Below, piece by piece: positions 8,166-17,391 of a stretch of DNA of 64,000 bases (within the stretch, counting starts at the first letter, position 1; each line of letters opens with the position of its first letter). The stretch is taken from positions 62,001 to 126,000 of the IMG/VR virus record IMGVR_UViG_3300044640_002221; one strand, 5' to 3'. Both the position numbers and the translations under genes were made by a program. This DNA comes from a virus. The notes under the pieces were generated by a model. That model saw only the letters and a program-made list of their open reading frames with translations, had not been told where the DNA came from and ran no database searches.

Positions 8166-8739
8166 TAGCCTCTGAAGCTTTTACAAGCGTTTGTAGAGTG
8201 TCAGCTAGTCTAGTATCTTGAGAAAACTCTCTGAACTTTGAGTTTACTTGTTTTACTATCTCAAACTCTTCTTGATGTTTCTTTAATTCTTCTACAAGCT
8301 TTTCTACTAAAGCTGCTTTTTCTATTATGAGTTCTTTGAGCTCTTGCTCTCTATGTATATTACTAACCATACTTGATGCCAGTTCAAAAAACTGGGAGTA
8401 ACTATCATTACTTACTATAGTAAGGTTTACTTCGCTTGTACTCATTACTTCACTCTCTGTTATTTTAAATTCCTTTCTCTTATCTTTTTTTTCACTTACT
8501 TCTTTTTCTTCTTTCTCTTGTTTTAACAGATTCTGGACTGCTTGTCTATCTTCTTCATTATCTAAGCAGTTTAGTAACACCAAACCTTCTTTTGTCTTCA
8601 ACACTACTTCTATGTCCGGGGTTAAGTATTGTTCAACCTGTCGTAGAGAGTCAAGGCTTATATAAGGATAATTGGGAGTAGATGCTACTTCTATAGCTTT
8701 TACTTGTCTATTGTTGAATATTACTAGAGTATTGAGCAT
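8146..8739 (-). CDS. Coiled-coil protein, first gene of the recA-polA transcription unit
   Basis: The 197-aa protein has a short globular N-terminus (residues 1-70), a Lys/Glu-rich linker (EKEEKEVSEKKDKRKEF), and a coiled coil around 130-170. It is divergent from the fibre block, only 51 bp from that block's likely start, so the two promoters probably share this gap. Function unknown. Confidence 0.6.
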   Translation of the reverse strand: MLNTLVIFNNRQVKAIEVASTPNYPYISLDSLRQVEQYLTPDIEVVLKTKEGLVLLNCLDNEEDRQAVQNLLKQEKEEKEVSEKKDKRKEFKITESEVMSTSEVNLTIVSNDSYSQFFELASSMVSNIHREQELKELIIEKAALVEKLVEELKKHQEEFEIVKQVNSKFREFSQDTRLADTLQTLVKASEASEDEAE

Positions 8740-8790
8740 GGCTTATTATGCGTGTTAATGTTAAGCTGGACTTGTTACATAATTAATACT

Positions 8791-9015
8791 ATGTCTTCTA
8801 ATATTGTCACATCTAATGGTTTAAAGTTAGTTTACACAGGGGAGTTTCTTAACGACCCGGCTGCGGATACAGCAGTAGATTTAGCAACAAACTTCAATAC
8901 TAATACTGAATATCTAGATACGCTGGTTACTAGAGTAACTCTCCTAGAGCCTTTGGCACAGGTTGTGGAAGATTCTGGACTATCAGCAAAATTCTTAAAT
9001 GGTGGAAGCTTCTAA
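8791..9015 (+). CDS. Small protein upstream of the tail fibre
   Basis: The open frame starts at 8752, but the ATG at 8791 (MSSNIVTSNG) is the better start. It begins like the fibre (MSSPAD) and follows an AT-rich, -10-like TACATAAT. The 74-aa product contains GLKLVYTGEFLNDPAADTA and a short helix. It may be a fibre accessory or chaperone; this is inferred from position only. Confidence 0.6.
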   Translation: MSSNIVTSNGLKLVYTGEFLNDPAADTAVDLATNFNTNTEYLDTLVTRVTLLEPLAQVVEDSGLSAKFLNGGSF

Positions 9016-9021
9016 ATCTTT

Positions 9022-9038
9022 CAACGAACAGTTCGTCG
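9022..9038. repeat. CGAACWGTTCG palindrome, copy 1
   Basis: CAACGAACAGTTCGTCG lies between the small protein gene and the fibre, 26 bp before the fibre ATG. It is one of seven sites of this palindrome. Confidence 0.7.
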
Positions 9039-9063
9039 CATAAGCAATAAATAATAAATAATC

Positions 9064-12000
9064 ATGTCTAGCCCAGCCGACTTTGACCCTACAAGAATTA
9101 TTAACAAACATTCAGCTACAGCTAACACTGTTCCTAGTCTGTCTACTCTAGAAATTGATGACCAGTTAGTTGGTTTGTATAAAGGTGAGATAGCTGTAAA
9201 TCATTACTCTAATGGCACTTTACTATCTTCTGTAGGGTTATTCATTAGAGTAGGAGCTACCACAACAGAAGAGGTTTCTGACAAATTAGTTCGCATAGGC
9301 CCTGCTTTTGTTACTAACGACTTAACTACAACTACCGCTCCTACTTTAAGTAATCTTTCTAATCCCAGCCTTAATCTTGCTGGACAACTATGGTTAAGAA
9401 CTACAGACTCAGCCGTTTTTATTCATAACTCTATAGGTTGGCAGAGAGTAACTCCTTTAGTGGCTACTGCCGCGACAGCTGGGTTAGTGAGATTAGCAAC
9501 AGAAGCCGACTTAAATGCTGAAGTTTCTGACAGAGTTCTCACACCAGCACTATTAAAGAGTTGGAGAGATAATAAGAAGCTTATAAGTGAAAAAGAATCA
9601 GCGTTCTCTTTTTATGTGGATTGTTACTCTGGTGATGATTCGGTAGAAAACGATGGTAGAGACCTTTATAGACCTTTCAAAACTATTGAGCGAGCTTTAC
9701 TTGAAGTTGCTAAAGTCAGTTATCTACCAGATGCGGGTACTGGCAGCAGAGACTATTACGCTAACTCTACTGTTTTTGTAGGCATTGGAGATTATGTAGT
9801 TGACAACAGACCAGGTTCGGCTCTAGTATCTGAAATTTTATCTTCGGCTGCTGACTCTACAGAACCAATTCAACCTATTAGTGTTGGTGCTATCACAAGC
9901 TATGATCTTACGACTCAAACTTTAGTATTAAGTGGTGGAGTAACTGAAGAGTTAACTGTTGGGACTCAGTTATTTTCTAGTGGTGGTGGAAAAGCTGTAA
10001 TAGAAGCACAACTAGAAACAGGGTACAAATTAAAATCTGTTAGCGGCTCTTGGCTGCCAACTTTAACTGTCAGAGTCTCACAACATAGAGTTTATAACAG
10101 TGTTACAGGCGGTGTTATAGTCCCAAGAGGGTGTTCTATTGTAGGAGCAGACTTAAGAAAAACCAGAATAAGACCAAAGTATGTTGGTGACTTCACTGCT
10201 TGGCAAGATGATTCTGGTTGTTTTGGCACAGGTAGAACATCAATCTTTAAGTTAACAGGCGGGTCTCACTGTACTGCTTTTACATTTACAGATAACTTAA
10301 ATATTCTCTCAACACACCATCTCTGTACTTGCGTTGAGTTTGCTTCTAGCGATGAGTTATCTAATTCAACTTCTGGTTATTACTCTAAAGTCTTTAAAGG
10401 TCTAGGAGCTACTGTTAGCCCGACTATGTTAGCTACTAACTTGGCGGCTGTACTTGAAGAGAGTAGTATTGTGTCTCCTACAATATCTTCTACAGAGTTA
10501 GATCCTAATGGCTTTACTGCTGTTAACAGTGTTGTGGGTTCCTCTCCTTACGTCTTTAACTGCTCTGTGCTTTCCAGGTTTGGTCTGTGCGGTATGTTGG
10601 TTGACGGAGCAAAGGCAACTGGCTTTAGAAGTATGGTGACAGCACAGTTTACTAATGTCTCCCTGCAAGTTGACTCTAGAGCTTTTGAGAATGATATTGC
10701 TACTCCTGGTGGTAAAAGATATAAAGAACTATGGAGACACTTCTCGTTTAAAGCTTGTAACAACGGTTATATCCAGATTGTTAGTTGCTTTGTAGTGGGC
10801 TCGGCTATTCACTATCAAACAGTAGATGGTGGAGAAATGAGTATCACAAACAGTTGCTCTAACTTTGGTGACTTGTCTCTTGTTTCTAATGGGTATAGCA
10901 CCAATATTCTTCCTCAAGATACTGGCGGTACTATTACAAAACTTATCAGCCCTAAACCTCTTTCTCTAACTCCGGTAGAGATACCAACTCTTCCTTTTGT
11001 AGCAGCTAACTCTACAACTACTAAGCTATATCTTGAAGGAGATTTAGCTGAAGAAAGAATAGCTCCTTTTACCTTTGTAGGTGGCGACACTCTTTATGTA
11101 AATGATGGTGAAGGTACAGAGTATACTGCAAAACTATCGGCTACAGCTCCTTTCTTTGCTCAAGATAGTAACGGCTGGTACTTTATCACTCAAGCAACTT
11201 CTAACGGCATCTATGCTAATAGAGCTTTGATAAACTTATTTCCTATTTCTATCAAAAGGGTGGTTGACGAGAGATCACAAGACGACAGAATCTATTGGTT
11301 AAAGCTGGAAGGATTAACCTCTGACTCTCAGCGTAGACCTTTAGAAAACTTTGTTCTTAGGTTTAACCAGACTTTAATGAGTAAGACTCTCGCAAGAAGT
11401 CTATTTGTAGCAGCAGTTAAAACTACTGATAGTGCCGGAGTTAATCTTGCTACTGGAACTTATTTAATAGCATTACTAAGTGCAGATGGTAATAATGACC
11501 TGACTGAGAATATTTATCCACCAATAGCGGTTAATGCCCCTCTTGAGAACTCTGCTACTAGCTTGACTTACAAGGCTATGCAGACTCTACTCACTGCTTT
11601 AGAGATATCACAAGCGGAGCAATCAACCTTACTGGTGGCATCTAACTCTGAAGCTACTATTCCAGTAACTATCCGTCCTGACTTTGCTAGACCCTCGTTG
11701 ATAAGATGCTCTATGCACACTTGGGAGTGGCAAGGGTACATGAACTACTCTTCTGCTTTACCTAAGTTTCAACAAAAAGTTTTATCCTTTACTGACTCAA
11801 TGAAAAGAATAAAGGTAGAAACAGAGGGAGGTCGTGTTTACTCTACTGGTATAGATCAAGACGGTAATTTTATTGTTGGTAATAAGGTTATTGACTTAAA
11901 GACTGGTAATGAAAAGGCACTTAACGGAGCTAATACAGACTCTCAAGTGTTTAAGAAGCTAACAGTGACTGAAAGGCTGTTAATGTTTCCTAACTCTACT

Positions 12001-12834
12001 TTAGATTTGAGGTCTACAAAGCTAAGTATTGATTCACGGACTAGGTTTACAAGCCCTATTACTACTAACTCTCTTACTTACGCCACAACCGAGCAGCCAG
12101 GGTTTATAGAGATTGCTAATGTTGCTGAAGTTATTGCGGGGACTAATAATAAACTAGCTGTAGTGCCTGCTACTTTAAAAGCAGTTACAGACTTGTTAGA
12201 AACAGGGATAGGAAACATACTAGACTCTTTAGTACCTATATTAGACTCTTTAGTGCCTCTAGGAACAATTATTGAGGCTTCTACTAATACTGCTCCTACT
12301 TGGGGAACATGGATGCCTGCTGATAACAGAGAAATATCTGTCGAAACTTACCCAGAGTATTATGCTGCTTTAGGAAGTCCAACCTTATCCTCTGAACCTT
12401 CATTAGCGGCTCCTTTAGGAAAGTATAGAATACCAGATAGAAGAGATAGAGTTTCTGTGGGTGCTGGAGGAAGTTATAGTTTGGGGTCTACAGGGGGAGC
12501 ACCCACTCATACTTTGACTATTAATGAGATGCCTACTCATAGTCATACTGCTGATCACACACATACTTATAATGATCCCTCTCACACTCATGTTTTAACT
12601 TTAGGAGGAACTCAACTTAGAGGATATGCTGAGGGCAATGGAGCAAAAGGAGATGGAGCAGAATTAACCACTATACCCGGGGGTTCTCTAATGTATGCAC
12701 TTAATTCTTATAGCTATACTGGGATTACTATTAATCCTACTTCTGGGCTTACAACCAGCAGTCAAGGTTTAGGGCAAGCTCACAACAATATGCAACCCTA
12801 CATAGTTCACAATCATTTTGTAAGAGTCAAGTAG
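9064..12834 (+). CDS. Tail fibre / receptor-binding protein with tail-collar domain
   Basis: At 1256 aa this is the largest gene. Residues about 1-170 form an N-terminal repeat-type region. Residues about 180-230 (YVDCYSGDDSVENDGRDLYRPF) are the classic start of a pectate-lyase-like beta-helix seen in phage fibres, which probably runs to about 620. The end (about 1090-1256) is a phage tail-collar domain: GTWMPADNREI, KYRIPDRRDRVSVGAG, MPTHSHT with His repeats, and HNNMQPY. It probably recognises the host surface. It is the only clear virion-structure gene here and is on the plus strand, opposite to its neighbours. Confidence 0.92.
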   Translation: MSSPADFDPTRIINKHSATANTVPSLSTLEIDDQLVGLYKGEIAVNHYSNGTLLSSVGLFIRVGATTTEEVSDKLVRIGPAFVTNDLTTTTAPTLSNLSNPSLNLAGQLWLRTTDSAVFIHNSIGWQRVTPLVATAATAGLVRLATEADLNAEVSDRVLTPALLKSWRDNKKLISEKESAFSFYVDCYSGDDSVENDGRDLYRPFKTIERALLEVAKVSYLPDAGTGSRDYYANSTVFVGIGDYVVDNRPGSALVSEILSSAADSTEPIQPISVGAITSYDLTTQTLVLSGGVTEELTVGTQLFSSGGGKAVIEAQLETGYKLKSVSGSWLPTLTVRVSQHRVYNSVTGGVIVPRGCSIVGADLRKTRIRPKYVGDFTAWQDDSGCFGTGRTSIFKLTGGSHCTAFTFTDNLNILSTHHLCTCVEFASSDELSNSTSGYYSKVFKGLGATVSPTMLATNLAAVLEESSIVSPTISSTELDPNGFTAVNSVVGSSPYVFNCSVLSRFGLCGMLVDGAKATGFRSMVTAQFTNVSLQVDSRAFENDIATPGGKRYKELWRHFSFKACNNGYIQIVSCFVVGSAIHYQTVDGGEMSITNSCSNFGDLSLVSNGYSTNILPQDTGGTITKLISPKPLSLTPVEIPTLPFVAANSTTTKLYLEGDLAEERIAPFTFVGGDTLYVNDGEGTEYTAKLSATAPFFAQDSNGWYFITQATSNGIYANRALINLFPISIKRVVDERSQDDRIYWLKLEGLTSDSQRRPLENFVLRFNQTLMSKTLARSLFVAAVKTTDSAGVNLATGTYLIALLSADGNNDLTENIYPPIAVNAPLENSATSLTYKAMQTLLTALEISQAEQSTLLVASNSEATIPVTIRPDFARPSLIRCSMHTWEWQGYMNYSSALPKFQQKVLSFTDSMKRIKVETEGGRVYSTGIDQDGNFIVGNKVIDLKTGNEKALNGANTDSQVFKKLTVTERLLMFPNSTLDLRSTKLSIDSRTRFTSPITTNSLTYATTEQPGFIEIANVAEVIAGTNNKLAVVPATLKAVTDLLETGIGNILDSLVPILDSLVPLGTIIEASTNTAPTWGTWMPADNREISVETYPEYYAALGSPTLSSEPSLAAPLGKYRIPDRRDRVSVGAGGSYSLGSTGGAPTHTLTINEMPTHSHTADHTHTYNDPSHTHVLTLGGTQLRGYAEGNGAKGDGAELTTIPGGSLMYALNSYSYTGITINPTSGLTTSSQGLGQAHNNMQPYIVHNHFVRVK

Positions 12835-12835
12835 C

Positions 12836-13852
12836 TTAAAGTATTTCTGGGGCGGAGAGACCTAGTTCTTGAGCTTTAGCTGCTAGTCTTTTCAGCTCCA
12901 GGTTACTAATCTGTCTTACTCTATAGTGAGTAATATTTAAAATACTTCCTATCTCTTTAGCAGTCATAGGAGCTTCACCATCCAAACCAAATCTCCAAGT
13001 CAGGATATTTCTTTCTCTATCGTTACTGTCTTCCATGAGAAGGGTTAAAGTAGCTAGATAGTCTAACTTCTCTAAGCTTGGAAGTATCTGGTCTTCTGCT
13101 TCTATTAACTCTCCTATAGTGCATTTCGAGTCAGCAAACTCTCCTGTAACAATATCTGTGGAGCAAACGCTTTGGCTCCACCTCTGCAAATTAACTATTT
13201 TTTCATAGGGTAAACACATTACTTCGGCTAACTGTGCCACTTTAGGAGTGCAGCCGCTTTGTTCTGTTAATACTTTAGTTATTCTTTTTAGCTTATTAAC
13301 CTGTTCGTGAACCATTACAGGCAGTCTTATAGTTCTACTCTGTTGAGTTATAGACCTAGTTATAGCTTGTCTAATCCAGCAAGAAGCATAGGTAGAAAAC
13401 TTAAAACCCTTGTCTGGGTCGAACTTCTCGGCGGCTCTATTCAACCCTACAGAACCTTCTTGCACTAAGTCTATTAGAGACTCTTCTTGTTTTCTGGCGT
13501 ATCCTTTTGCTAAAACTACTACTAATCTTAAATTAGCTTCTATAAGTTTTTTTCTAGCGTTACTAGCTCTTTTTAATATAGTATTTAACTCTTGTAAGCT
13601 TATTCCTATTGTTTCTGCTTGCTGTAAAGTAGCTATGGGTTTAGCGAGATTTAATTTTAGTTGAGGGTGTTGTTCTGCTAAACCCATAGCCTTTCTTACA
13701 ATCCTGCCTAAAGACTTTTCCTCCTCAGCGGTTAGCAGTTTATACCTTCCTATAGCTCGTAAAAAAGCACCAAGGCAATCTTCTTCTCTGCCGTTTGGTT
13801 CTTCTATTCTTATATCCTGTAATACTGTCGTTTTCTTCTTGTCTGTCTTCAT
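12836..13852 (-). CDS. RNA polymerase sigma factor, sigma-70 family
   Basis: The 338-aa protein has region 1.2 (DCLGAFLRAIGRYKLLTAEEE), region 2 with NLRLVVVLAKGYA, IDLVQEGSVGL and KFSTYASCWIRQAI (residues about 130-200), region 3, and region 4 ending in the HTH MTAKEIGSILNITHYRVRQI. The architecture matches cyanobacterial group 1/2 sigma factors without the long acidic domain 1.1. It would redirect host RNA polymerase to phage or altered host promoters. It converges with the fibre gene, with 1 bp between their stops. Confidence 0.95.
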   Translation of the reverse strand: MKTDKKKTTVLQDIRIEEPNGREEDCLGAFLRAIGRYKLLTAEEEKSLGRIVRKAMGLAEQHPQLKLNLAKPIATLQQAETIGISLQELNTILKRASNARKKLIEANLRLVVVLAKGYARKQEESLIDLVQEGSVGLNRAAEKFDPDKGFKFSTYASCWIRQAITRSITQQSRTIRLPVMVHEQVNKLKRITKVLTEQSGCTPKVAQLAEVMCLPYEKIVNLQRWSQSVCSTDIVTGEFADSKCTIGELIEAEDQILPSLEKLDYLATLTLLMEDSNDRERNILTWRFGLDGEAPMTAKEIGSILNITHYRVRQISNLELKRLAAKAQELGLSAPEIL

Positions 13853-13879
13853 ACGCTGTTAGTTTTAGTAGTTAGGCTT

Positions 13880-13909
13880 ATACTAACAGTTTTGTTGCCT
13901 TGTGTTCAA
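13880..13909 (-). promoter_or_regulatory. Putative promoter of the sigma factor gene
   Basis: On the minus strand TTGAAC (13909-13904) and TAGTAT (13885-13880) are spaced by 18 nt and lie 27 nt before the sigma ATG. The -35 overlaps the stop codon of the upstream gene. It resembles a host housekeeping promoter; no purine-rich box is present here. Confidence 0.45.
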
Positions 13910-15258
13910 CCTACCTCTAAGAATTTTGATGCTCCACAATTAGAGGCTATATTCTTTAATGCTTCTCTGATACCAAAATGTTCCTTTGCTGAACCATAAA
14001 CGCAGTGCATTACTGTGTTATTAACTTCTACAATTGGTGTAAGAAATCTGTTTAAACACTCTTCCATGCCGTTTTCTATTTCATCATATCCTTCTACTAA
14101 TTCTGGGGCTTGGTTCTCCTCTACTTCTTTATCTAAAGTCTGTAAGTCCACAATCATCTTTCTAGGGGCGTAGTAAGGCGGCTTATAGACTAACGCAATA
14201 ATAACAGAGGCACACGTGATGTTTATGCCGACAATACTACGACTGCGACCTGTATGACGGCGCAGAACTAATAGGTGTAAAGGAGTCAGCCCGCCGGCTT
14301 CTATAATTGGGCCACAAAACATAGCTGCTTTATGTCCTATTGTTATCAAACCAAAACCACCAGGCTTGATTATATTACCCAACTGACCGCATAGTTTGAT
14401 AAAACCTTCCTCTTCATCTTTTATAAAGCTATATCTCATAGGAGCTTCTACTACTGCTACGTCAACAGACTCATAAGGTACTTTATTCAAAGCTGTTGGT
14501 GCTAAACCTTTATAAACTTTTGACTTCATTCCTCCAGTAGAAAGAGCAGCCTTTTCTTTTTGTATTTCCTCATCTTGTGTCTTTTCTTTTTCTTTTTTTA
14601 TAGATAATAAAGCTTCTTTTGTGCTCTTAAAGCCAGAGTTAGTATCTGTTACTAAAAGATTTGCTACTTCTATTTGTCTTTTAGCACTCAGTTTAGAAAG
14701 GTTCCTTAGTTCCTTTGCGTCCTCTGCTACACTACTTTCTGCTAAAACATCTATGACTTGTGGGTTTACTCCAGCCTCGGCTAGTTTTATCTTTCTGTAT
14801 ACTTTTATTAAGTCAGTTATTTCTTCTCTTGTTGGGGGTTCTTTAGATGCAGCTGCTAGTTTAAGTATTTCTTCTTTTACTTCAGGCTCTACAGTTGTTC
14901 TGGCTGTGTTATACAAAGCACTTAAGCTTAATCTAGATATTCCTTTTGAATGCTCTTCACCATGCTCTAAAACTAAGTTATAGAGGTTTATAAGATTATT
15001 GGCTGTGTCATGAGATATTTCACCTACTAACTCTGTCTCAACCCATCTTTGCCAAAGTTTGCCTTTGTTATTCTTCATGAATATCTCTCTAGCTACTTTA
15101 AGCTTTCCACCAATCTCAACCGCTACTGTCTGGCTTTGTCTTCTCCAAGAAGAACTTATTTCTAAAACTTCAGTGGCAATTGTTTTAAGCTCTTCTGAAG
15201 CTGTTTCTTCTATTTCTAGAAACTCATTAGTTAAAATTAAAGAACCGTTATTTAACAT
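13906..15258 (-). CDS. DUF3102-like protein fused to a degenerate adenine methyltransferase domain
   Basis: The first about 120 of 450 residues resemble DUF3102 (VEIGGKLKVAREIF...WVETELVGEISHDTANNLINLY). Residues 120-250 are helical and ParB-like in style (ISRLSLSALYNTAR, KLSAKRQIEVANLL). Residues about 275-370 follow the MT-A70/N6-adenine methyltransferase fold (VDVAVVEAPMRYSF; IIKPGGFGLITIGH; VYKPPYY), but the catalytic (D/N)PPY is replaced by EAPMRY. It is therefore probably a DNA-binding, non-catalytic protein. An inverted repeat lies just upstream. Confidence 0.7.
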   Translation of the reverse strand: MLNNGSLILTNEFLEIEETASEELKTIATEVLEISSSWRRQSQTVAVEIGGKLKVAREIFMKNNKGKLWQRWVETELVGEISHDTANNLINLYNLVLEHGEEHSKGISRLSLSALYNTARTTVEPEVKEEILKLAAASKEPPTREEITDLIKVYRKIKLAEAGVNPQVIDVLAESSVAEDAKELRNLSKLSAKRQIEVANLLVTDTNSGFKSTKEALLSIKKEKEKTQDEEIQKEKAALSTGGMKSKVYKGLAPTALNKVPYESVDVAVVEAPMRYSFIKDEEEGFIKLCGQLGNIIKPGGFGLITIGHKAAMFCGPIIEAGGLTPLHLLVLRRHTGRSRSIVGINITCASVIIALVYKPPYYAPRKMIVDLQTLDKEVEENQAPELVEGYDEIENGMEECLNRFLTPIVEVNNTVMHCVYGSAKEHFGIREALKNIASNCGASKFLEVG

Positions 15259-15270
15259 ACAGCCTTCCTG

Positions 15271-15332
15271 TTTTATTTTTAGGTCTCTAGATTATAACTT
15301 CTATTTTGTTATTTTGAAACCTAAAAATAAAA
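15271..15332. repeat. Inverted repeat in promoter region of the DUF3102 fusion gene
   Basis: The arms TTTTATTTTTAGGT (15271-15284) and ACCTAAAAATAAAA (15319-15332) are perfect 14-bp inverted copies separated by 34 bp, 13 bp before the ATG at 15258. They could be an operator pair or a leader hairpin. Confidence 0.6.
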
Positions 15333-15377
15333 TTTATTGTAAGGTGTATACAATTACAGCTTAATGACAGGGGGTGT

Positions 15378-15629
15378 TTAAATACAGCTTACTACGTTAG
15401 CTACGCGTGAAAGCAGGTTAAAATTGTACCCAATACTACTATATGAATTTGTTAATACTTTAACATCTTCTGGAGTTAATTTATTTTCTGCTAATTGCGG
15501 TAGAACATAATACTCTAAAAATACCTCAGCTTCTTTCTCTGTTAATGTTAAAACTCCCTCAACTATCCATCTACTAATAACTTGAGTTGGGGGTAGAGAA
15601 GATTTCTGATTATCTAAAGAAACAAGCAT
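15378..15629 (-). CDS. Hypothetical protein
   Basis: The 83-aa acidic protein has a central helix LTEKEAEVFLEYYVLPQLAENKLT. A promoter-like TATAAT lies about 30 bp before the ATG. No family is recognised. Confidence 0.6.
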   Translation of the reverse strand: MLVSLDNQKSSLPPTQVISRWIVEGVLTLTEKEAEVFLEYYVLPQLAENKLTPEDVKVLTNSYSSIGYNFNLLSRVANVVSCI

Positions 15630-15659
15630 AAGTGCTACTTTTTACTAGATTGCTTGACT

Positions 15660-15665
15660 ATTATA
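15660..15665 (-). promoter_or_regulatory. -10 element upstream of the 15629 gene
   Basis: The minus-strand reading ACTATAATAG contains a perfect TATAAT hexamer at 15665-15660. No convincing -35 hexamer is visible. Confidence 0.35.
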
Positions 15666-15779
15666 GTTAAAAGTTAAGTTATATGCCTACTTGAAAAGAT
15701 TGATGATAAACGACAAAAGCAAGCATTTACTCTATGGAATGTAAGAGCTATTATGTGTGCAAAAAACCTTTCTTAACTC

Positions 15780-15796
15780 AACGAACTGTTCGTCGT
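15780..15796. repeat. CGAACWGTTCG palindrome, copy 2
   Basis: CAACGAACTGTTCGTCG lies in the gap between the genes at 15378-15629 and 15809-16507. Confidence 0.7.
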
Positions 15797-15808
15797 TTTT
15801 TTGCTAAG

Positions 15809-16507
15809 TTAATTGGGTTGAAAGTTTTTTGCTCCTATACCATGAACGTCAACTACTATATTGCCAAACCTACCATTACACTTACCACAATCTTGACAAG
15901 TTATGGCATAGTTACTACTATCTGCTGGGCAGTAGGTTTCATCCGGCAGTACAGGTTCATGTTTTTGTTTAACTCTAAAGGTCTTCCACCCTCTTGAGTT
16001 TGCTTCTGTTTTTAGTCTTACACTTTCTACTGAAGCTTGTATATGTTGTCTCCATCTAGAGTCACAATCTCTCCATCTGTGAGTGTACCCTGTTTTGATT
16101 CTTGTCACTTTTAGTAATGCCTCCCATATTTCAAAGGGAACTGCAGTAGCTTCTCCATAAGCGGCTATTCTTAAATCTCTACCATTTAACTTGTAAGAAG
16201 TTTTAATTAAAGGATACTTATCTTCCTTATAAGCCTTGTACACCTGTCCTATAGTCATGTGGTTAACATAACAGATTCTTCCTTTACCTTTATCTCCCCT
16301 TAGAGGACAGCTACCACATACTGACTCATCTGCTCCACTCCTAATAGCTTCTGTAGGATGAATATCTTTTGGTAAAATCCAAGTCTGTAACATCCAACCT
16401 GTCTTGCGATTAGCTGAGGGTCTAGTTGTACCTGTTACCAGCAAAATAATAGAAGCTCCATTAATTAATGAAGCTCCCTCCCATATAACATTTCCGTTTG
16501 GTATCAT
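15809..16507 (-). CDS. Conserved phage-type protein with Cys motifs
   Basis: The 232-aa protein contains ESVCGSCPLRGDKGKGRICYVN near residues 60-80 (cited positions; key Cys are CxxC and a later C). It also has a basic central part and a C-terminal CQDCGKCNG cluster. The GSCPLR...CYVN pattern recurs in uncharacterised phage proteins and suggests metal binding. It sits 3' of the lysozyme gene in the same direction. Enzymatic role unknown. Confidence 0.65.
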   Translation of the reverse strand: MIPNGNVIWEGASLINGASIILLVTGTTRPSANRKTGWMLQTWILPKDIHPTEAIRSGADESVCGSCPLRGDKGKGRICYVNHMTIGQVYKAYKEDKYPLIKTSYKLNGRDLRIAAYGEATAVPFEIWEALLKVTRIKTGYTHRWRDCDSRWRQHIQASVESVRLKTEANSRGWKTFRVKQKHEPVLPDETYCPADSSNYAITCQDCGKCNGRFGNIVVDVHGIGAKNFQPN

Positions 16508-16556
16508 CTGTTCTGGCTTATTTTAATTTCTTTCTTTCGCTCTCTCTCGTCTTTTT

Positions 16557-17105
16557 TTATTCAGACTTGAACAAGTCCTGCTCAGCTTTTCTTCTTAGGA
16601 CTAGCCCCTTTAAAATCCCTCTTCTACCTCTTCTCCATTTTGGCAGCTCGTCCGCCGCCCCGGCATAATCTCCTCTGTTCAGCTTCTTCAGTAAAGAAGA
16701 CCTTTGAAAAGCTCCGTCTCCTGTATTAAAAGTGAAAGATACTAGAGCACTAAACTGGTTATCAGTAAGAGGAACCTTTACATATTTACTAACTACAGCC
16801 TCAAATTCTTTCATATCTTGCTGTAGCAGTAGCTCTGCTTTCTCTACTGTAATAGCTCTACCTTGCCTTGCGGTTTTACCTGTATGACCCCACCCAATAC
16901 TTTTTACACCTGATGGACATAAGTAAGGTCTTAGGTACAAACCTTCAAAGTGTTTAACCAGTTTTAACCCCGCTGGGTTGATACGTCTTTCTTGTTTAAC
17001 TGGTTGTATACTGACTTCTTCTTCTTCTTCTTGCTTAAAGTCTATTAAAGGTGTATGCCACTTGAGAGTAACTGCTAATAGAAGGGATTCAAACATTTCT
17101 GTCAA
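16557..17105 (-). CDS. GH24 phage lysozyme (endolysin)
   Basis: The 182-aa protein has a GH24 domain from residue 43 to the end. FEGLYLRPYLCPSGVKSIGW carries the catalytic Glu54, with Cys63 at the usual Asp position and Ser69 at the Thr position. QFSALVSFTFNTG and GILKGLVLRRKAEQDLF are the other family motifs. It hydrolyses peptidoglycan glycan strands to release phage. There is no signal peptide; the first 40 residues are a linker with a Glu run. Release would need a holin. Confidence 0.95.
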   Translation of the reverse strand: MTEMFESLLLAVTLKWHTPLIDFKQEEEEEVSIQPVKQERRINPAGLKLVKHFEGLYLRPYLCPSGVKSIGWGHTGKTARQGRAITVEKAELLLQQDMKEFEAVVSKYVKVPLTDNQFSALVSFTFNTGDGAFQRSSLLKKLNRGDYAGAADELPKWRRGRRGILKGLVLRRKAEQDLFKSE

Positions 17106-17190
17106 TTGAGTTCTACATCCGCTGAAGTGCGGCTAACTATTGGTCTATCCCTATTTTCTCACTAGTTGAAGATTAATGGAATGTTATAAG

Positions 17191-17229
17191 CTAAAAGCCT
17201 CTTAAATCAATGATTTAAGAGGCTTTTAG
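17191..17229. terminator. Strong palindromic terminator
   Basis: A perfect 19-bp stem with a 1-nt centre (CTAAAAGCCTCTTAAATCA and its complement), flanked by AAAA/TTTT tracts inside the arms, can act in both directions. Confidence 0.75.
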
Positions 17230-17320
17230 GTGCTGGCGTAACAGCCTAGAGGTTAACTATCGTTCTGAGAATAACGTATAAGACCTTGTTCTAGGGTTTT
17301 ATCGAGCGTTGACCCTTAAT

Positions 17321-17391
17321 GGTTGAGCTTTGATAAATAAGAACTTTGAGCTTTTAGGATTGAAAGTTGAACTTTGAAGGTTGAGCTTTGA
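17321..17391. repeat. Degenerate tandem repeat GGTTGAGCTTTGA
   Basis: GGTTGAGCTTTGA occurs at 17321-17333 and 17379-17391, with AGTTGAACTTTGA at 17365-17377 and a partial unit between. It lies within the candidate ncRNA. Confidence 0.6.

Noticed and set aside
15734-15997. A plus-strand ORF over the palindrome at 15782
   Set aside because: Most of it is antisense to the conserved Cys-rich gene, with no ribosome site.
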